Translations under genes and position numbers: made by a program
The notes under the pieces: model-generated
Databases searched by the model: none
What the model saw: only the letters and a program-made list of their open reading frames with translations
What the model was told of the DNA's origin: nothing
Assembly: GCA_937919945.1 (NCBI GenBank)
Contig: CALESY010000135.1
Span: 1-18,221 of the forward strand
Origin: an uncultured Chitinophagaceae bacterium
GTDB lineage: Bacteria > Bacteroidota > Bacteroidia > Chitinophagales > Chitinophagaceae
Length of the DNA: 18,221 nt
Direction: 5' to 3'
In this document: one piece after another, positions 1 through 7,464 of the stretch
Layout of the letters: each line of letters begins with the position of its first letter
How positions within the stretch are numbered: position 1 is the stretch's first letter

Positions 1-379
1 CGTTCATACGTTCCATCAAAATATCTGGTACTATCTGCCAAGACAGGCCATACTTGTCTTTCAACCAAGAGCATGGTTGCTCCATGCCGCCATCAGCTGT
101 TAGCTTATCCCAGTAATAATCCACCTCTTCCTGGTCTTTACAACGTACAACAAATGATATGGCTTCTGTAAACTTAAACATAGGTCCAGCGTTCAATGCT
201 GTAAACTGTTGACCAAAAAGTTCAAAATCTACTGTCATAGCTGTTCCGGCAGGCATAGGCATCCCCTCGCCATAATAACTGATTTTGTTGATTTTGGCAT
301 CTATAAATACCGATGTATAGAAGTTGATTGCTTCTTCTGCATTGTCATTAAACCACAGAAAGGGGATTATCTTTTGCAT
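1..379 (-). CDS. PhnB-like VOC family protein (3' end cut by window)
   Basis: The minus strand encodes a protein opening MQKIIPFLWFNDNAEEAINF, followed by YTSVF, the usual start of the PhnB-like (3-demethylubiquinone-9 3-methyltransferase-type) branch of the VOC/glyoxalase superfamily. Later segments fit the same family: GEGMPMPAGTAM, then FELFGQQFTALN, FTEAISFVV and, near the cut end, a WLKDKYGLSWQIVP stretch. About 126 codons are present; these proteins are usually near 150-165 residues, so the last 25-40 residues lie outside the window. VOC members are small metal-dependent or metal-independent enzymes with paired beta-alpha-beta-beta-beta units; the substrate cannot be told from sequence, and the methyltransferase name is historical. 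The ATG at 377-379 is the natural start and lies about 28 bases downstream of a perfect TAnnTTTG box. Confidence 0.85.
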   Translation of the reverse strand, partial: MQKIIPFLWFNDNAEEAINFYTSVFIDAKINKISYYGEGMPMPAGTAMTVDFELFGQQFTALNAGPMFKFTEAISFVVRCKDQEEVDYYWDKLTADGGMEQPCSWLKDKYGLSWQIVPDILMERMN

Positions 380-406
380 GAAAAATGTTTTTAGTTATTG
401 ATATGG

Positions 407-414
407 CAAACCTA
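407..414 (-). promoter_or_regulatory. Bacteroidota -7 promoter element of the VOC gene
   Basis: On the minus strand this reads TAGGTTTG, an exact match to the Bacteroidota -7 consensus TAnnTTTG. It would start transcription near 400-403, giving a leader of roughly 25 bases before the VOC start codon. I could not find a convincing TTG/TTTG (-33) element at the usual distance upstream, so this rests on the -7 box and its position. Confidence 0.4.
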
Positions 415-561
415 CTACACTGTCTTAAAAACCATGAGGTATTCTTACGACAGAAAACAGGTTGTTTGCGACAAGGCTACCGGATATACCTATTTTAACA
501 TTTAACTTATCAACAAAAACGATTAATAGGTTATTTTCGCCACATGATAAATCTACGAGGT

Positions 562-1413
562 ATGAAACATATTTTAGCAGCAACACTTGCTTTAGCTGTT
601 TTCACAACTGGATGTGTTAGCAGTAAAAAATATAAAACACTAGAGGCAAAATACAATAGCGCCCAATCGAAGTATGATGAATTGAATAACAAAAACAATA
701 CTTGTCAATCGGAGCTATCTTCAAGTCGCACACGCATCACAAGCGTTGAAGAACAACTACTTGCCGAACGCGCTAACCTTGTTTCGCTACAGACCGCATT
801 GGACAAGTGCCTTACTGCAAGCGGGCAGGGCAATGTCAACATATCGAAGTTGGTTGATGAAATCAATGCCTCTAACAAATACATACAGCACTTAGTAAAC
901 ATGAAGAACAAGAGCGACTCGCTAAACATCGTACTGACCAATAACCTGACACGCTCATTAAGCCGTGATGAGCTGAAGGACGTGGATGTAAAAGTACTGA
1001 AAGGCGTAGTTTACATATCGCTGGCCGATAACATGCTTTACAAAACAGGCGACTATCAGATATCTGAACGTGCCGGTGAAACACTCGCGAAGATTGCCAA
1101 AATCATAAAAGACTATAATGAATATGAAGTATTGGTAGAAGGCAATACAGACGATGTACCCATATCTCGTCCGAACATCCGTAACAACTGGGATCTAAGT
1201 GCACTACGTGCTTCTTCAGTTGTACAGGCTCTACAATACAACTATGGTGTTGACCCTAAACGCCTTACTGCAGGCGGGCGTGGCGAATATAATCCGATTG
1301 CCGATAACACCACAGAAACAGGTAAAACCCGTAATCGCCGCACCGAAATCATCATCACTCCTAAACTAGATCAGTTTATGGAATTGATTGAAAAGGCACC
1401 TGAGAAAAAGTAA
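562..1413 (+). CDS. OmpA family lipoprotein with coiled-coil stalk
   Basis: This is a predicted outer-membrane lipoprotein that anchors to peptidoglycan. From the ATG at 562, the N-terminus MKHILAATLALAVFTTGC is a lipoprotein signal with Cys18 as the lipidation site; the lipobox is imperfect (TTG before Cys). Residues about 20-125 are polar and heptad-like, rich in K, E, Q, S and N, so probably a helical coiled-coil stalk. Residues about 140-270 form an OmpA C-terminal domain. The two peptidoglycan-contacting residues are visible: the Asp in NWDLSALRAS (Asp211) and the Arg in TRNRRTEI (Arg259 or 260). An in-frame ATG exists at 544 and would add six residues; I prefer 562 because it gives a textbook signal length and because a near-match -7 box (TATTTTCG, 532-539) would otherwise sit too close to the start. 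It converges with the Na/Pi gene. Confidence 0.88.
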   Translation: MKHILAATLALAVFTTGCVSSKKYKTLEAKYNSAQSKYDELNNKNNTCQSELSSSRTRITSVEEQLLAERANLVSLQTALDKCLTASGQGNVNISKLVDEINASNKYIQHLVNMKNKSDSLNIVLTNNLTRSLSRDELKDVDVKVLKGVVYISLADNMLYKTGDYQISERAGETLAKIAKIIKDYNEYEVLVEGNTDDVPISRPNIRNNWDLSALRASSVVQALQYNYGVDPKRLTAGGRGEYNPIADNTTETGKTRNRRTEIIITPKLDQFMELIEKAPEKK

Positions 1414-1440
1414 GACAAAGTGCTAATAACATTATATACA

Positions 1441-1459
1441 GGCCGTAACAGTTACGGCC
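1441..1459. terminator. Hairpin between convergent genes
   Basis: GGCCGTAA and TTACGGCC form a perfect 8-bp stem around a CAG loop. The hairpin lies between the stops of the convergent OmpA and Na/Pi genes. There is no T-run on either side, so it may work as a weak or factor-assisted terminator, or protect both 3' ends. Confidence 0.5.
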
Positions 1460-1516
1460 CGTATTAGTTATAGCAACTTCTACATTATTACGTTACAAAA
1501 GTCATTCATTTGCTCA

Positions 1517-2476
1517 TTATGTAAGCGTACTTTCTACTTCGGGAGCTTTATCTGGCAATAATCTGTTGAGCAGTTTCTCAAATATAGGTAGCGCAAATAC
1601 AAAAAACAAAACACCACCAATGTTAAAAAGCATATGCGCGTTTGCGACAGTTCGTTGTGCGCTACTGCGTGAACTGACAAACATAACCATTGCAACAAAT
1701 GGGCGAAAAAAAAAGAGTCCTGCAATGATTGATGATAAATTAAAAACTAAATGAAATACGCCTGTTTTTACAGCCTGCCTACTTCCTCTGATAGTTGCAA
1801 GCAACGTATCGCTACAAGTGCCTAGTTCTGCCCCCAACATTATGGCTATAGCACCGCTTATCGTAAGCATACCTTTTTTAGCTAGTATGATAGCCATGCC
1901 TACAGTTGCAGAAGATGACTGAATAATAAGCGTAGCTATAGCTCCGATAATAGTACCTCGCAACGGTGTTTCTGTGTATTGCAATACATTTGTAAATGTA
2001 GAGGTGCTTCGCAATGGCTCTACTGCTTTTTCCATTGTAAATAGACCGAAGAACAACACCCCAAAATAAAGCAGCACTTTGCCTGTATTATTAATCTTGC
2101 CGCTTTTAGACATTATTAACATCACAAAACCTATCAATAACAATATTGGCGAATATTTACCAATATCCATAGCTATTATCTGGCTGCTGACAGTAGTACC
2201 TATATTAGCACCAAGCACTATACCCATAGCCTGCCTGAAGGTCAAAAAACCTGAGTTAACGAATACAATTGTAATAATAATTACTGCAGATGACGAATCT
2301 AACAATGCAGTAATGACTGTTCCTGTAATGACAGCATAAAAGGTATTTGAGGTAAATTTCAATATCCATTTCTTAGCTTTATCACCCAACACCTTCTGTA
2401 TTGTTTCCGAAAGATTACTAACAGCATATAGAAATAATACAAGACCTGCTATTAATATCAAAATAACTTCCGTCAT
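1517..2476 (-). CDS. Na/Pi cotransporter family protein, short form without PhoU domain
   Basis: A predicted inner-membrane sodium-dependent phosphate importer of the PF02690 (NaPi-II-like) family. The two inverted repeats are evident: repeat 1 has LLDSSSAV (about residues 58-65) and GANIGTT (89-95); repeat 2 has QSSSAT (186-191) and GAELGT (215-220). An AHMLFNIGG segment near residue 280 is also typical. About eight hydrophobic segments are present. At 319 residues it lacks the C-terminal PhoU-like domain found in many bacterial homologues of around 550 residues. In repeat 1 the usual Gln of QSSS is Asp, which is odd for this motif. I chose the ATG at 2474-2476; a TTG five codons upstream is open but less likely. 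A run of nine A/T pairs (1706-1714) lies inside the gene. Phosphate itself is inferred from the family. Confidence 0.87.
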   Translation of the reverse strand: MTEVILILIAGLVLFLYAVSNLSETIQKVLGDKAKKWILKFTSNTFYAVITGTVITALLDSSSAVIIITIVFVNSGFLTFRQAMGIVLGANIGTTVSSQIIAMDIGKYSPILLLIGFVMLIMSKSGKINNTGKVLLYFGVLFFGLFTMEKAVEPLRSTSTFTNVLQYTETPLRGTIIGAIATLIIQSSSATVGMAIILAKKGMLTISGAIAIMLGAELGTCSDTLLATIRGSRQAVKTGVFHLVFNLSSIIAGLFFFRPFVAMVMFVSSRSSAQRTVANAHMLFNIGGVLFFVFALPIFEKLLNRLLPDKAPEVESTLT

Positions 2477-2722
2477 ACTATTAGTTTGCAATGCACCAAA
2501 GTAGACAACAGCATTCTGAGGAACATCATATGGATATTATCTTACCATTATCAGATTATTATCATAAGAACTACAGCTTAAAATATTAATAAGTAGCATT
2601 ATTTATTCGAACCAAGCTACTTAAGGTATATTATTGCCTAATCGAATATTGGAAACATAGTTAAATGTTTATTACTTAATCATTAAATTTACGTTACCTT
2701 AGTGCATTCTTTTAGAACCTAT

Positions 2723-3415
2723 ATGCAGCAAAACTGGGGCATACAAATATATTTCAATCAATTAATACAAGCTTGGCGTGCAGAACTGTCAGATAAATCT
2801 TTCAGGTGGAAATTGCTTGTAATGCCGGCTCTGTTTATGATATATTCTGCTATTACCCAAAAGCTTGGCGTATATATTGAAGCCCGCAAAGGTGTGAGGC
2901 TGGAGGACAAAATGCTATCTTTCTTCCCCAGTTACGACTTTTCTACCCTTATTTTTATACTGCTTTATACTTCATTATTTGCACTTGTACTCTTCAACCT
3001 GCACAAGCCCAAAACTATTATGCGGCTTATTGAGATGCACTTTATGGTTGCCGTTACAAGACAAGTGTGCATTTTGCTGATTGCTTTAGAGCCGCCATCG
3101 GGCATTATAGTACTGAGAGATGTATTTCTTGAAAACACCGTATACCCACACAATGCTCCACTTACCAAAGATCTATTTTTTAGCGGTCATGTAGCCAGTA
3201 TATGGATATACTTCCTTTGCGCAAAGCACAAATATCTCAAGGCATATATGTGCATTGCCAGCCTGCTGATGGCATTTATGGTACTGAGTATGCGCATACA
3301 CTATACGTATGATGTATATGGTGCGCTGTTCTTCACTACCCTGCTCTACTATGCTCCTGCAAGGGTACGCCCTTACTATGCCAAAGTAAAGGCACAGTGG
3401 CTATATACAAAGTAA
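2723..3415 (+). CDS. PAP2-related membrane phosphatase / phosphotransferase
   Basis: A multi-pass membrane protein with the C-terminal PAP2-type signature also seen in sphingomyelin synthases. The motif FFSGHVASIW supplies the catalytic His (about residue 156 from this start), and RIHYTYDVYGA supplies the second His (193) with its partner Asp (197). About five or six hydrophobic segments flank them. The family removes or transfers phosphate head groups on lipids at the membrane surface; the real substrate is unknown. The ATG at 2723 was chosen; a GTG at 2702 would add seven residues. No Shine-Dalgarno is visible at either. The stop lies only seven bases from the stop of the convergent CPBP gene, so the two transcripts probably overlap at their 3' ends. 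Confidence 0.75.
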   Translation: MQQNWGIQIYFNQLIQAWRAELSDKSFRWKLLVMPALFMIYSAITQKLGVYIEARKGVRLEDKMLSFFPSYDFSTLIFILLYTSLFALVLFNLHKPKTIMRLIEMHFMVAVTRQVCILLIALEPPSGIIVLRDVFLENTVYPHNAPLTKDLFFSGHVASIWIYFLCAKHKYLKAYMCIASLLMAFMVLSMRIHYTYDVYGALFFTTLLYYAPARVRPYYAKVKAQWLYTK

Positions 3416-3422
3416 GCCTTTG

Positions 3423-4115
3423 TTATTCCATTATCAATAGCATCGTGAATATTACTATATCCTGCACAAAGTGTACTACCCAAGCTATTCCTATGCCTCT
3501 AGTTTCAATTACAGACTTTGCCAAGACCCAGCCAAGAAAACCAGCCATTATAACACCAATATACCCACCGGGTGCACCATAGTAGTGTACTAACCCGAAA
3601 ATAGCTGCAGCAATCCACATGATACGTATTGGCGGCATAACACCATCCAGTATACCAACTACTGCAAACCTTGTAATTATTTCTTCATTGAAAGAGTTTG
3701 TAAGTGAAAAGAGAACAATCCAAGGTAATACACCTATTAAAAGATTCCAATTCAATTTATCGCCCAACCCAGCATACATATATGCTGACGTAGCAATCGT
3801 TATGACTATTAAATACGAAGCCCCTGTTTTGTACCAATTATCCCCAGTTCGAATACCCAATATTTTTACAGGAACTGCTGTAGTTTTCAGATTACCAAAA
3901 CATAAAAATGCTGTACTTGCTGGATGCAATTTTATTGTTATTATTATTGTAATGATACTTAATGCTAAACCATACAACTGAAATAAAAGCATATAATTTA
4001 ACTGCTCATTACTCAACCATTGAATATCCAGTTCTTTTAACCAATAATTACCTGATAAGTACAATAAAATCATAGCGGAAGGAATCAATATTCCTAACAG
4101 AGTACGTTTTTGCAT
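3423..4115 (-). CDS. CPBP family intramembrane metalloprotease
   Basis: A predicted membrane protease of the CPBP (CAAX protease / bacteriocin-processing, Abi) family, PF02517. All three signature motifs are present: NEEIITRF (the Glu-Glu pair with Arg at +4/+5; about residues 143-150), FGLVHYYG (Phe-x-x-x-His; 173-177) and VHFVQD (His215 and Asp219). These make up the metal site in the last third of the protein; the N-terminal two-thirds consist of hydrophobic helices. I start at the ATG at 4113-4115. A TTG seven codons upstream opens the same frame but is a rare start, and a near -7 box (GATATTTG on the minus strand, 4135-4142) overlaps it. It follows the Crp/Fnr gene on the same strand after about 65 bases, so it may be partly co-transcribed. 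In bacteria such proteins process peptides or give bacteriocin self-immunity; which applies here is unknown. Confidence 0.82.
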   Translation of the reverse strand: MQKRTLLGILIPSAMILLYLSGNYWLKELDIQWLSNEQLNYMLLFQLYGLALSIITIIITIKLHPASTAFLCFGNLKTTAVPVKILGIRTGDNWYKTGASYLIVITIATSAYMYAGLGDKLNWNLLIGVLPWIVLFSLTNSFNEEIITRFAVVGILDGVMPPIRIMWIAAAIFGLVHYYGAPGGYIGVIMAGFLGWVLAKSVIETRGIGIAWVVHFVQDIVIFTMLLIME

Positions 4116-4149
4116 TGCAATTAATATTTGATGCAAATATCAAAACCGT

Positions 4150-4157
4150 GTACACTA
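4150..4157 (-). repeat. TAGTGTAC box upstream of the CPBP gene
   Basis: The minus strand reads TAGTGTAC within TTTTAGTGTACACGG, containing the palindrome GTGTACAC. The same 8-mer occurs twice upstream of the neighbouring Crp/Fnr gene. It could be an operator, but this is only a repeat-and-position argument. Confidence 0.25.
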
Positions 4158-4181
4158 AAAAACTTGATGTATGATAATAAA

Positions 4182-4829
4182 CTAGGAGGCAGCTTTCTTT
4201 TTAATCCTGCTCAAGCTTTCAGGTGAAATACCTAAGTACGAAGCAATATGCTTATTAGCAGTTTTTTGCAGCATATCCGGATATTGTTGCAGCATTTGCA
4301 TATATCGCTGCTCAGCTGTCATGATTAGTATCTCGATTTGCTGGTATTGTTTCTGCATATATAGTAGTTCAGCAATTTTACCAGCTAATATTTTGCCTAT
4401 TTCAGATTGCTTATATAGCCTGATCAAATCATCCTTACTGATAGCAAGCGTTTCAGTTTGCTCTAATGCCATGACATATATAGGGCTATTATGTTGTAAT
4501 AGTGCTGACACTTCGTTGCCTGCAACATCTTGCTTAGGTGTTTGCTGCTGCAACAAACTATAATAATCACCTGTAAAATGTCCCGCATAACATAAATCAA
4601 TGCAAATGTCATGTCCGTCTTTTGATACGAACAGACCAGCAGAGCCTTTAGTAATAAAGTGCAGGTGTGTTTCTTTTTTATTTGATGCCTTTATCAATTC
4701 ATTTTTTTTAAATTTTTTGACAATCAAATATTGCACAAAGCCCTGCCATACGTCTGAATCAACTTGTATATATGGCTCAAAAAAGGACTTTAGTTTACCT
4801 GCAATAATATTATCGTTGTTTAAAACCAT
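4182..4829 (-). CDS. Crp/Fnr family transcriptional regulator
   Basis: A 215-residue transcription factor with an N-terminal cyclic-nucleotide-binding-type beta-roll (about residues 15-130) and a C-terminal winged helix-turn-helix. The beta-roll shows FKKNELIKASNKK and FITKGSAGLFV. The DNA-binding part shows ANKHIASYLGISPESLSRIK (191-210), closely matching the Bacteroidota branch of the family in which the recognition helix reads pESLSRIRK. The usual cAMP-contacting RxS segment of true Crp is not visible, so the ligand is unknown and may be absent. The ATG at 4827-4829 is the start, about 22 bases downstream of a perfect -7 box. The CPBP protease gene follows on the same strand. Autoregulation is possible because repeated TAGTGTAC boxes flank the promoter. 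Confidence 0.85.
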   Translation of the reverse strand: MVLNNDNIIAGKLKSFFEPYIQVDSDVWQGFVQYLIVKKFKKNELIKASNKKETHLHFITKGSAGLFVSKDGHDICIDLCYAGHFTGDYYSLLQQQTPKQDVAGNEVSALLQHNSPIYVMALEQTETLAISKDDLIRLYKQSEIGKILAGKIAELLYMQKQYQQIEILIMTAEQRYMQMLQQYPDMLQKTANKHIASYLGISPESLSRIKKKAAS

Positions 4830-4850
4830 GTTACATTGTTAATCACTATG

Positions 4851-4895
4851 TAGTGTACAAATATATATTGTAAATGCAGCAATCCTTTAGTGTAC
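4851..4895. promoter_or_regulatory. Pair of TAGTGTAC direct repeats at the Crp/Fnr promoter
   Basis: TAGTGTAC occurs at 4851-4858 and again at 4888-4895, 37 bases apart. The first copy overlaps the predicted start of transcription of the regulator gene; the second is centred near -38 to -40, where activators of this family often bind. A third, inverted copy lies before the CPBP gene. They may be operators for the Crp/Fnr protein. Confidence 0.3.
4858..4865 (-). promoter_or_regulatory. -7 promoter element of the Crp/Fnr gene
   Basis: The minus strand reads TATATTTG, an exact TAnnTTTG match, placing transcription start near 4851-4854 and a leader of about 22-25 bases. The nearest TTG upstream (4880-4882) is only 14 bases away, closer than usual, so the -33 element is uncertain or replaced by an activator site. 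Confidence 0.42.
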
Positions 4896-5028
4896 GTCTT
4901 GCATTATCCGCATTTCTAGTTGCTTGTAATAAGAACTCAAAAGCAAAGCATTTATATCGCAATAAATAATGTCTTTGTAAATGCTCCTTGCAAACACTAT
5001 AACTTTGAGTTATTCAACATACGGCTCA

Positions 5029-5859
5029 ATGAACAAATCTATCTCAAAGAAATCGAACCTGGTATTTACGAATGATTTCCCAGGCTTACGTGGTGTTAAT
5101 ATCATGGAGCGCAACTTCCCAATAGAACCTTTTTTGGTATTTACAGAGTTCTTAATGGACAGGCCTGTTTTCGGGCCGCACCCACATGCAGGCGTTTCCG
5201 TTATGACTTATATGCTCCCCGATAGCAAACAAGGCTTTATTAACCGCGATAGCCTTGGCGACTTTAGTCACATTGAACCGGGCGGCTTGCATATTTCACA
5301 AACGGGCACTGGCATGTTTCATGATGAGTTTCCGAAAGAAACAGGAATTGAAACGCACGGTTTTCAGATTTGGATAAACCACAAAAATGAGGATAGGTAT
5401 GTAACACCGAAATCCATACATGCCAATGCTGATGAAATTATTGAAGTACTAACAGACAACTATAAACTCAGAATAATACACGGGGCATTTAATGATAAAC
5501 ACTCTCCATACAAATTAGTAACAGATGTTCACCTGTTTCACATCTTTCTGAATCCACACATATCCATTGAGTTAAATGCGGATGAAATGGCATTTGTATA
5601 TGGCCTGAAAGGAAACGGAAAAATCGAGTCAACAGATGTAACAGCACAAACACTTGTTAATTTCCAAAAAGAAGGCAACAAAGTGCATGTAAGTGCAGTT
5701 GCATCAGGGTTTGAGTTTATGTACGCCACAGGAAAGCCCATTAACGAACCCATTGTGTATGGTGGCCCGTTTGTAATGACAACTAACGAACAAATGCGGG
5801 ATACGCAACAGCGATTAGCGAATGGCAAAATGGGCAGGCTTAAACATTATGTAAAATGA
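5029..5859 (+). CDS. Pirin family protein
   Basis: A cupin-fold protein of the pirin family. The metal-binding and signature region is intact: FGPHPHAGVSVMTYML carries the His-x-His pair and, about 45 residues on, the SQTGTGMFHDEF stretch carries the third His and the Glu, equivalent to His56, His58, His101 and Glu103 of human pirin. PFVMTTNEQ near the C-terminus is also typical of the family. Bacterial pirins can act as quercetin-degrading dioxygenases or as regulators of central metabolism; the role here is not decidable. The reading frame is open back to an ATG at 4981, but I prefer the ATG at 5029 because a near -7 box (TGTCTTTG, 4970-4977) would start transcription downstream of 4981, and because pirins usually begin close before the RxxDFPG-like segment (here TNDFPG). 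It is transcribed alone and ends before a strong hairpin terminator. Confidence 0.9.
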   Translation: MNKSISKKSNLVFTNDFPGLRGVNIMERNFPIEPFLVFTEFLMDRPVFGPHPHAGVSVMTYMLPDSKQGFINRDSLGDFSHIEPGGLHISQTGTGMFHDEFPKETGIETHGFQIWINHKNEDRYVTPKSIHANADEIIEVLTDNYKLRIIHGAFNDKHSPYKLVTDVHLFHIFLNPHISIELNADEMAFVYGLKGNGKIESTDVTAQTLVNFQKEGNKVHVSAVASGFEFMYATGKPINEPIVYGGPFVMTTNEQMRDTQQRLANGKMGRLKHYVK

Positions 5860-5886
5860 GTATTTAGTCACCTGAATTATGTTAAG

Positions 5887-5925
5887 AAAACAAACGCCAC
5901 TCAAAATTGAGTGGCGTTTGTTTTT
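5887..5925. terminator. Strong bidirectional intrinsic terminator
   Basis: CAAACGCCACTCAA pairs perfectly with TTGAGTGGCGTTTG, and the flanking AAAA and TTTTT runs extend the stem. The T-run on the plus strand and the matching A-run make it a good Rho-independent terminator in both directions. It clearly ends the pirin transcript; on the other strand it follows the stop codon of the possible gene remnant at 5932. Confidence 0.88.
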
Positions 5926-5931
5926 AAGTCA

Positions 5932-6042
5932 CTACTTTGCTCGTGCACGCTGCAACACCTCAATGCCAACAATGGCGAAAATCGGTTCTCTAGCTAAATA
6001 ACTTTCACTAAATTGCTTAGATGAAGAAAAACATCCATGTTC
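5932..6042 (-). pseudogene. Possible 3' remnant of a lost minus-strand gene
   Basis: Read on the minus strand, an open frame runs without stops for 36 codons and ends at a TAG (5932-5934) just before the terminator. Its last residues, AREPIFAIVGIEVLQRARAK, have the look of a real protein C-terminus, and this short stretch is richer in G and C than the flanks. Upstream the frame soon meets a stop inside the start of the symporter gene, and there is no good start codon. I could not assign it to a family. It may be a decayed gene end, or chance. Confidence 0.25.
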
Positions 6043-7370
6043 CTATTCTGATAATGAGTGTGGTAGTTTTTTTCATTTTGTTGTATTTCCCACTGTTTAA
6101 AAATCAACTGACCAGTAAAACCTTTTCATTATTTGTACTTGTTGCACTATTGTGGATGACAGAAGCTGTTCCACTTGCACTTACAGGCATCATGATACCG
6201 GTGATAGCATCATTACTGGGACTTATTCAACCCAAGGAAGCCTTCATGCAGTTCGGCAACCCTGTCATATTTCTTTTTCTGGGTGGGTTTATACTGGCAG
6301 GGGCACTTACAAAACATTCCATTGATAAACTCCTCGCACAAAAGCTTATCAGACTTTCTAAAGGAAACTTTTACCGCTCTTCAATATTGATGATGTTATG
6401 TACATCATTGTTGGCCTTCTGGATAAGCAATACATCTTCTACACTGATAATGCTTCCCCTAACCTTAGGTATGCTGAGACTTGTTAAAAAAGATGCTGTA
6501 ACTCGGGAAGCTAAATTTCTGATGCTCGGAGTAGCTTATGCTGCCAATATAGGTGGCATAACAACGATGGTAAGTAGTCCGCCTAATGCTATTGGTGCTG
6601 CATTACTGGGCATAACATTCTTTGAGTGGTTAAAACATGGGCTACCTATATTCCTCATTACATTTCCGTTAATAGTAGGCATCCTTACATGGTATTTTAA
6701 ACCAGACAGGAAACTAAGTATAAACCAAGTAATTGAAGTCGAGTATTCAGGCAGTAGTAGTAAAACACTTAGTATAATATTTGTGTTTACTGTAGTGTTG
6801 TGGCTTATGGAAGGTGTTTTGAGCCCGATGCTAGGTATAACAAACAGCTTCAACTCATTAGTAGCAATTACAGCCGTCTTCCTGATTGTGATAACAGGTG
6901 TGCTACGATGGGATGATGCAATAAAATGTATAAAATGGGATGTACTGTTGCTTTTCGGCGGTGGGCTGACCCTTGCTATGTTATTGGACAAAAACGGATT
7001 GGGTACATTAGTGGCTGAACAGATAGCTTTATTTGCCAATACCGCGCCATTAATTGGCTTAATATGGGGCATCGTAATTATCAGCATAATATTCACCGAG
7101 TTTATGAGCAATACTGCAAGCGCGGCCCTGTTTCTTCCTATTATATATACGCTTGCTGTAAAACTTCAAGTAAACCCGGCACTGTTAGTGCTGCCTGCCA
7201 CCCTTGCTGCGTCTTACGGATTTATGCTTCCTGCAGGCACCCCACCCAACGCACTGGTATATGCCACAGGCTTTATACCACAGCGGGATATGTTGCGTGT
7301 AGGCTTTATATTAAACATACTGTTTTCAGTTATACTAAGCCTGTTTTTCTACCTTGTTTTTAAGGCATAA
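6021..7370 (+). CDS. SLC13/DASS family sodium-coupled anion symporter
   Basis: A 449-residue membrane transporter of the divalent anion:Na+ symporter family (SLC13, as in VcINDY of 446 residues). Both sodium/substrate-binding SNT motifs are present: WISNTSST (residues 136-138 are SNT) and EFMSNTASAA (363-365). The companion loops NIGGITTMVSSPPNA (176-190) and GFMLPAGTPPNALVYATG (400-417) also match. Around eleven hydrophobic segments and two hairpin regions fit the inverted-repeat fold. Likely substrates are C4-dicarboxylates such as succinate, or sulfate in some members; sequence alone does not decide. The ATG at 6021 is the only sensible start, with a near -7 box (TAACTTTC, 5999-6006) just upstream. 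It stands alone, convergent with the cyclophilin gene. Confidence 0.9.
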   Translation: MKKNIHVPILIMSVVVFFILLYFPLFKNQLTSKTFSLFVLVALLWMTEAVPLALTGIMIPVIASLLGLIQPKEAFMQFGNPVIFLFLGGFILAGALTKHSIDKLLAQKLIRLSKGNFYRSSILMMLCTSLLAFWISNTSSTLIMLPLTLGMLRLVKKDAVTREAKFLMLGVAYAANIGGITTMVSSPPNAIGAALLGITFFEWLKHGLPIFLITFPLIVGILTWYFKPDRKLSINQVIEVEYSGSSSKTLSIIFVFTVVLWLMEGVLSPMLGITNSFNSLVAITAVFLIVITGVLRWDDAIKCIKWDVLLLFGGGLTLAMLLDKNGLGTLVAEQIALFANTAPLIGLIWGIVIISIIFTEFMSNTASAALFLPIIYTLAVKLQVNPALLVLPATLAASYGFMLPAGTPPNALVYATGFIPQRDMLRVGFILNILFSVILSLFFYLVFKA

Positions 7371-7464
7371 AAACTCATCACATACTAATGTGTAGCTACC
7401 TTTTGCAAAGAGTGTGCAAGAAGTAACTGGAACTAGCGCAATGCAATAAGAAACAATTCAAATA

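Noticed and set aside
209..394. 61-codon plus-strand frame with several Cys and His residues, suggesting a zinc ribbon
   Set aside because: It is antisense to the start of the VOC gene, whose protein sequence is clearly conserved; the Cys/His pattern is not regularly spaced.
2702..4136. Two adjacent convergent frames of exactly the same length (237 codons), suggesting a duplicated pair
   Set aside because: The proteins are unrelated (PAP2-type and CPBP-type), and with the likely ATG starts the lengths are 230 and 230 by coincidence of both frames being extended by seven codons from non-ATG starts.
6536..7111. 191-codon open frame antisense to the symporter
   Set aside because: It lies fully inside a well-supported SLC13 gene and its I/N/S/P-rich sequence is what the opposite strand of a membrane protein gives.
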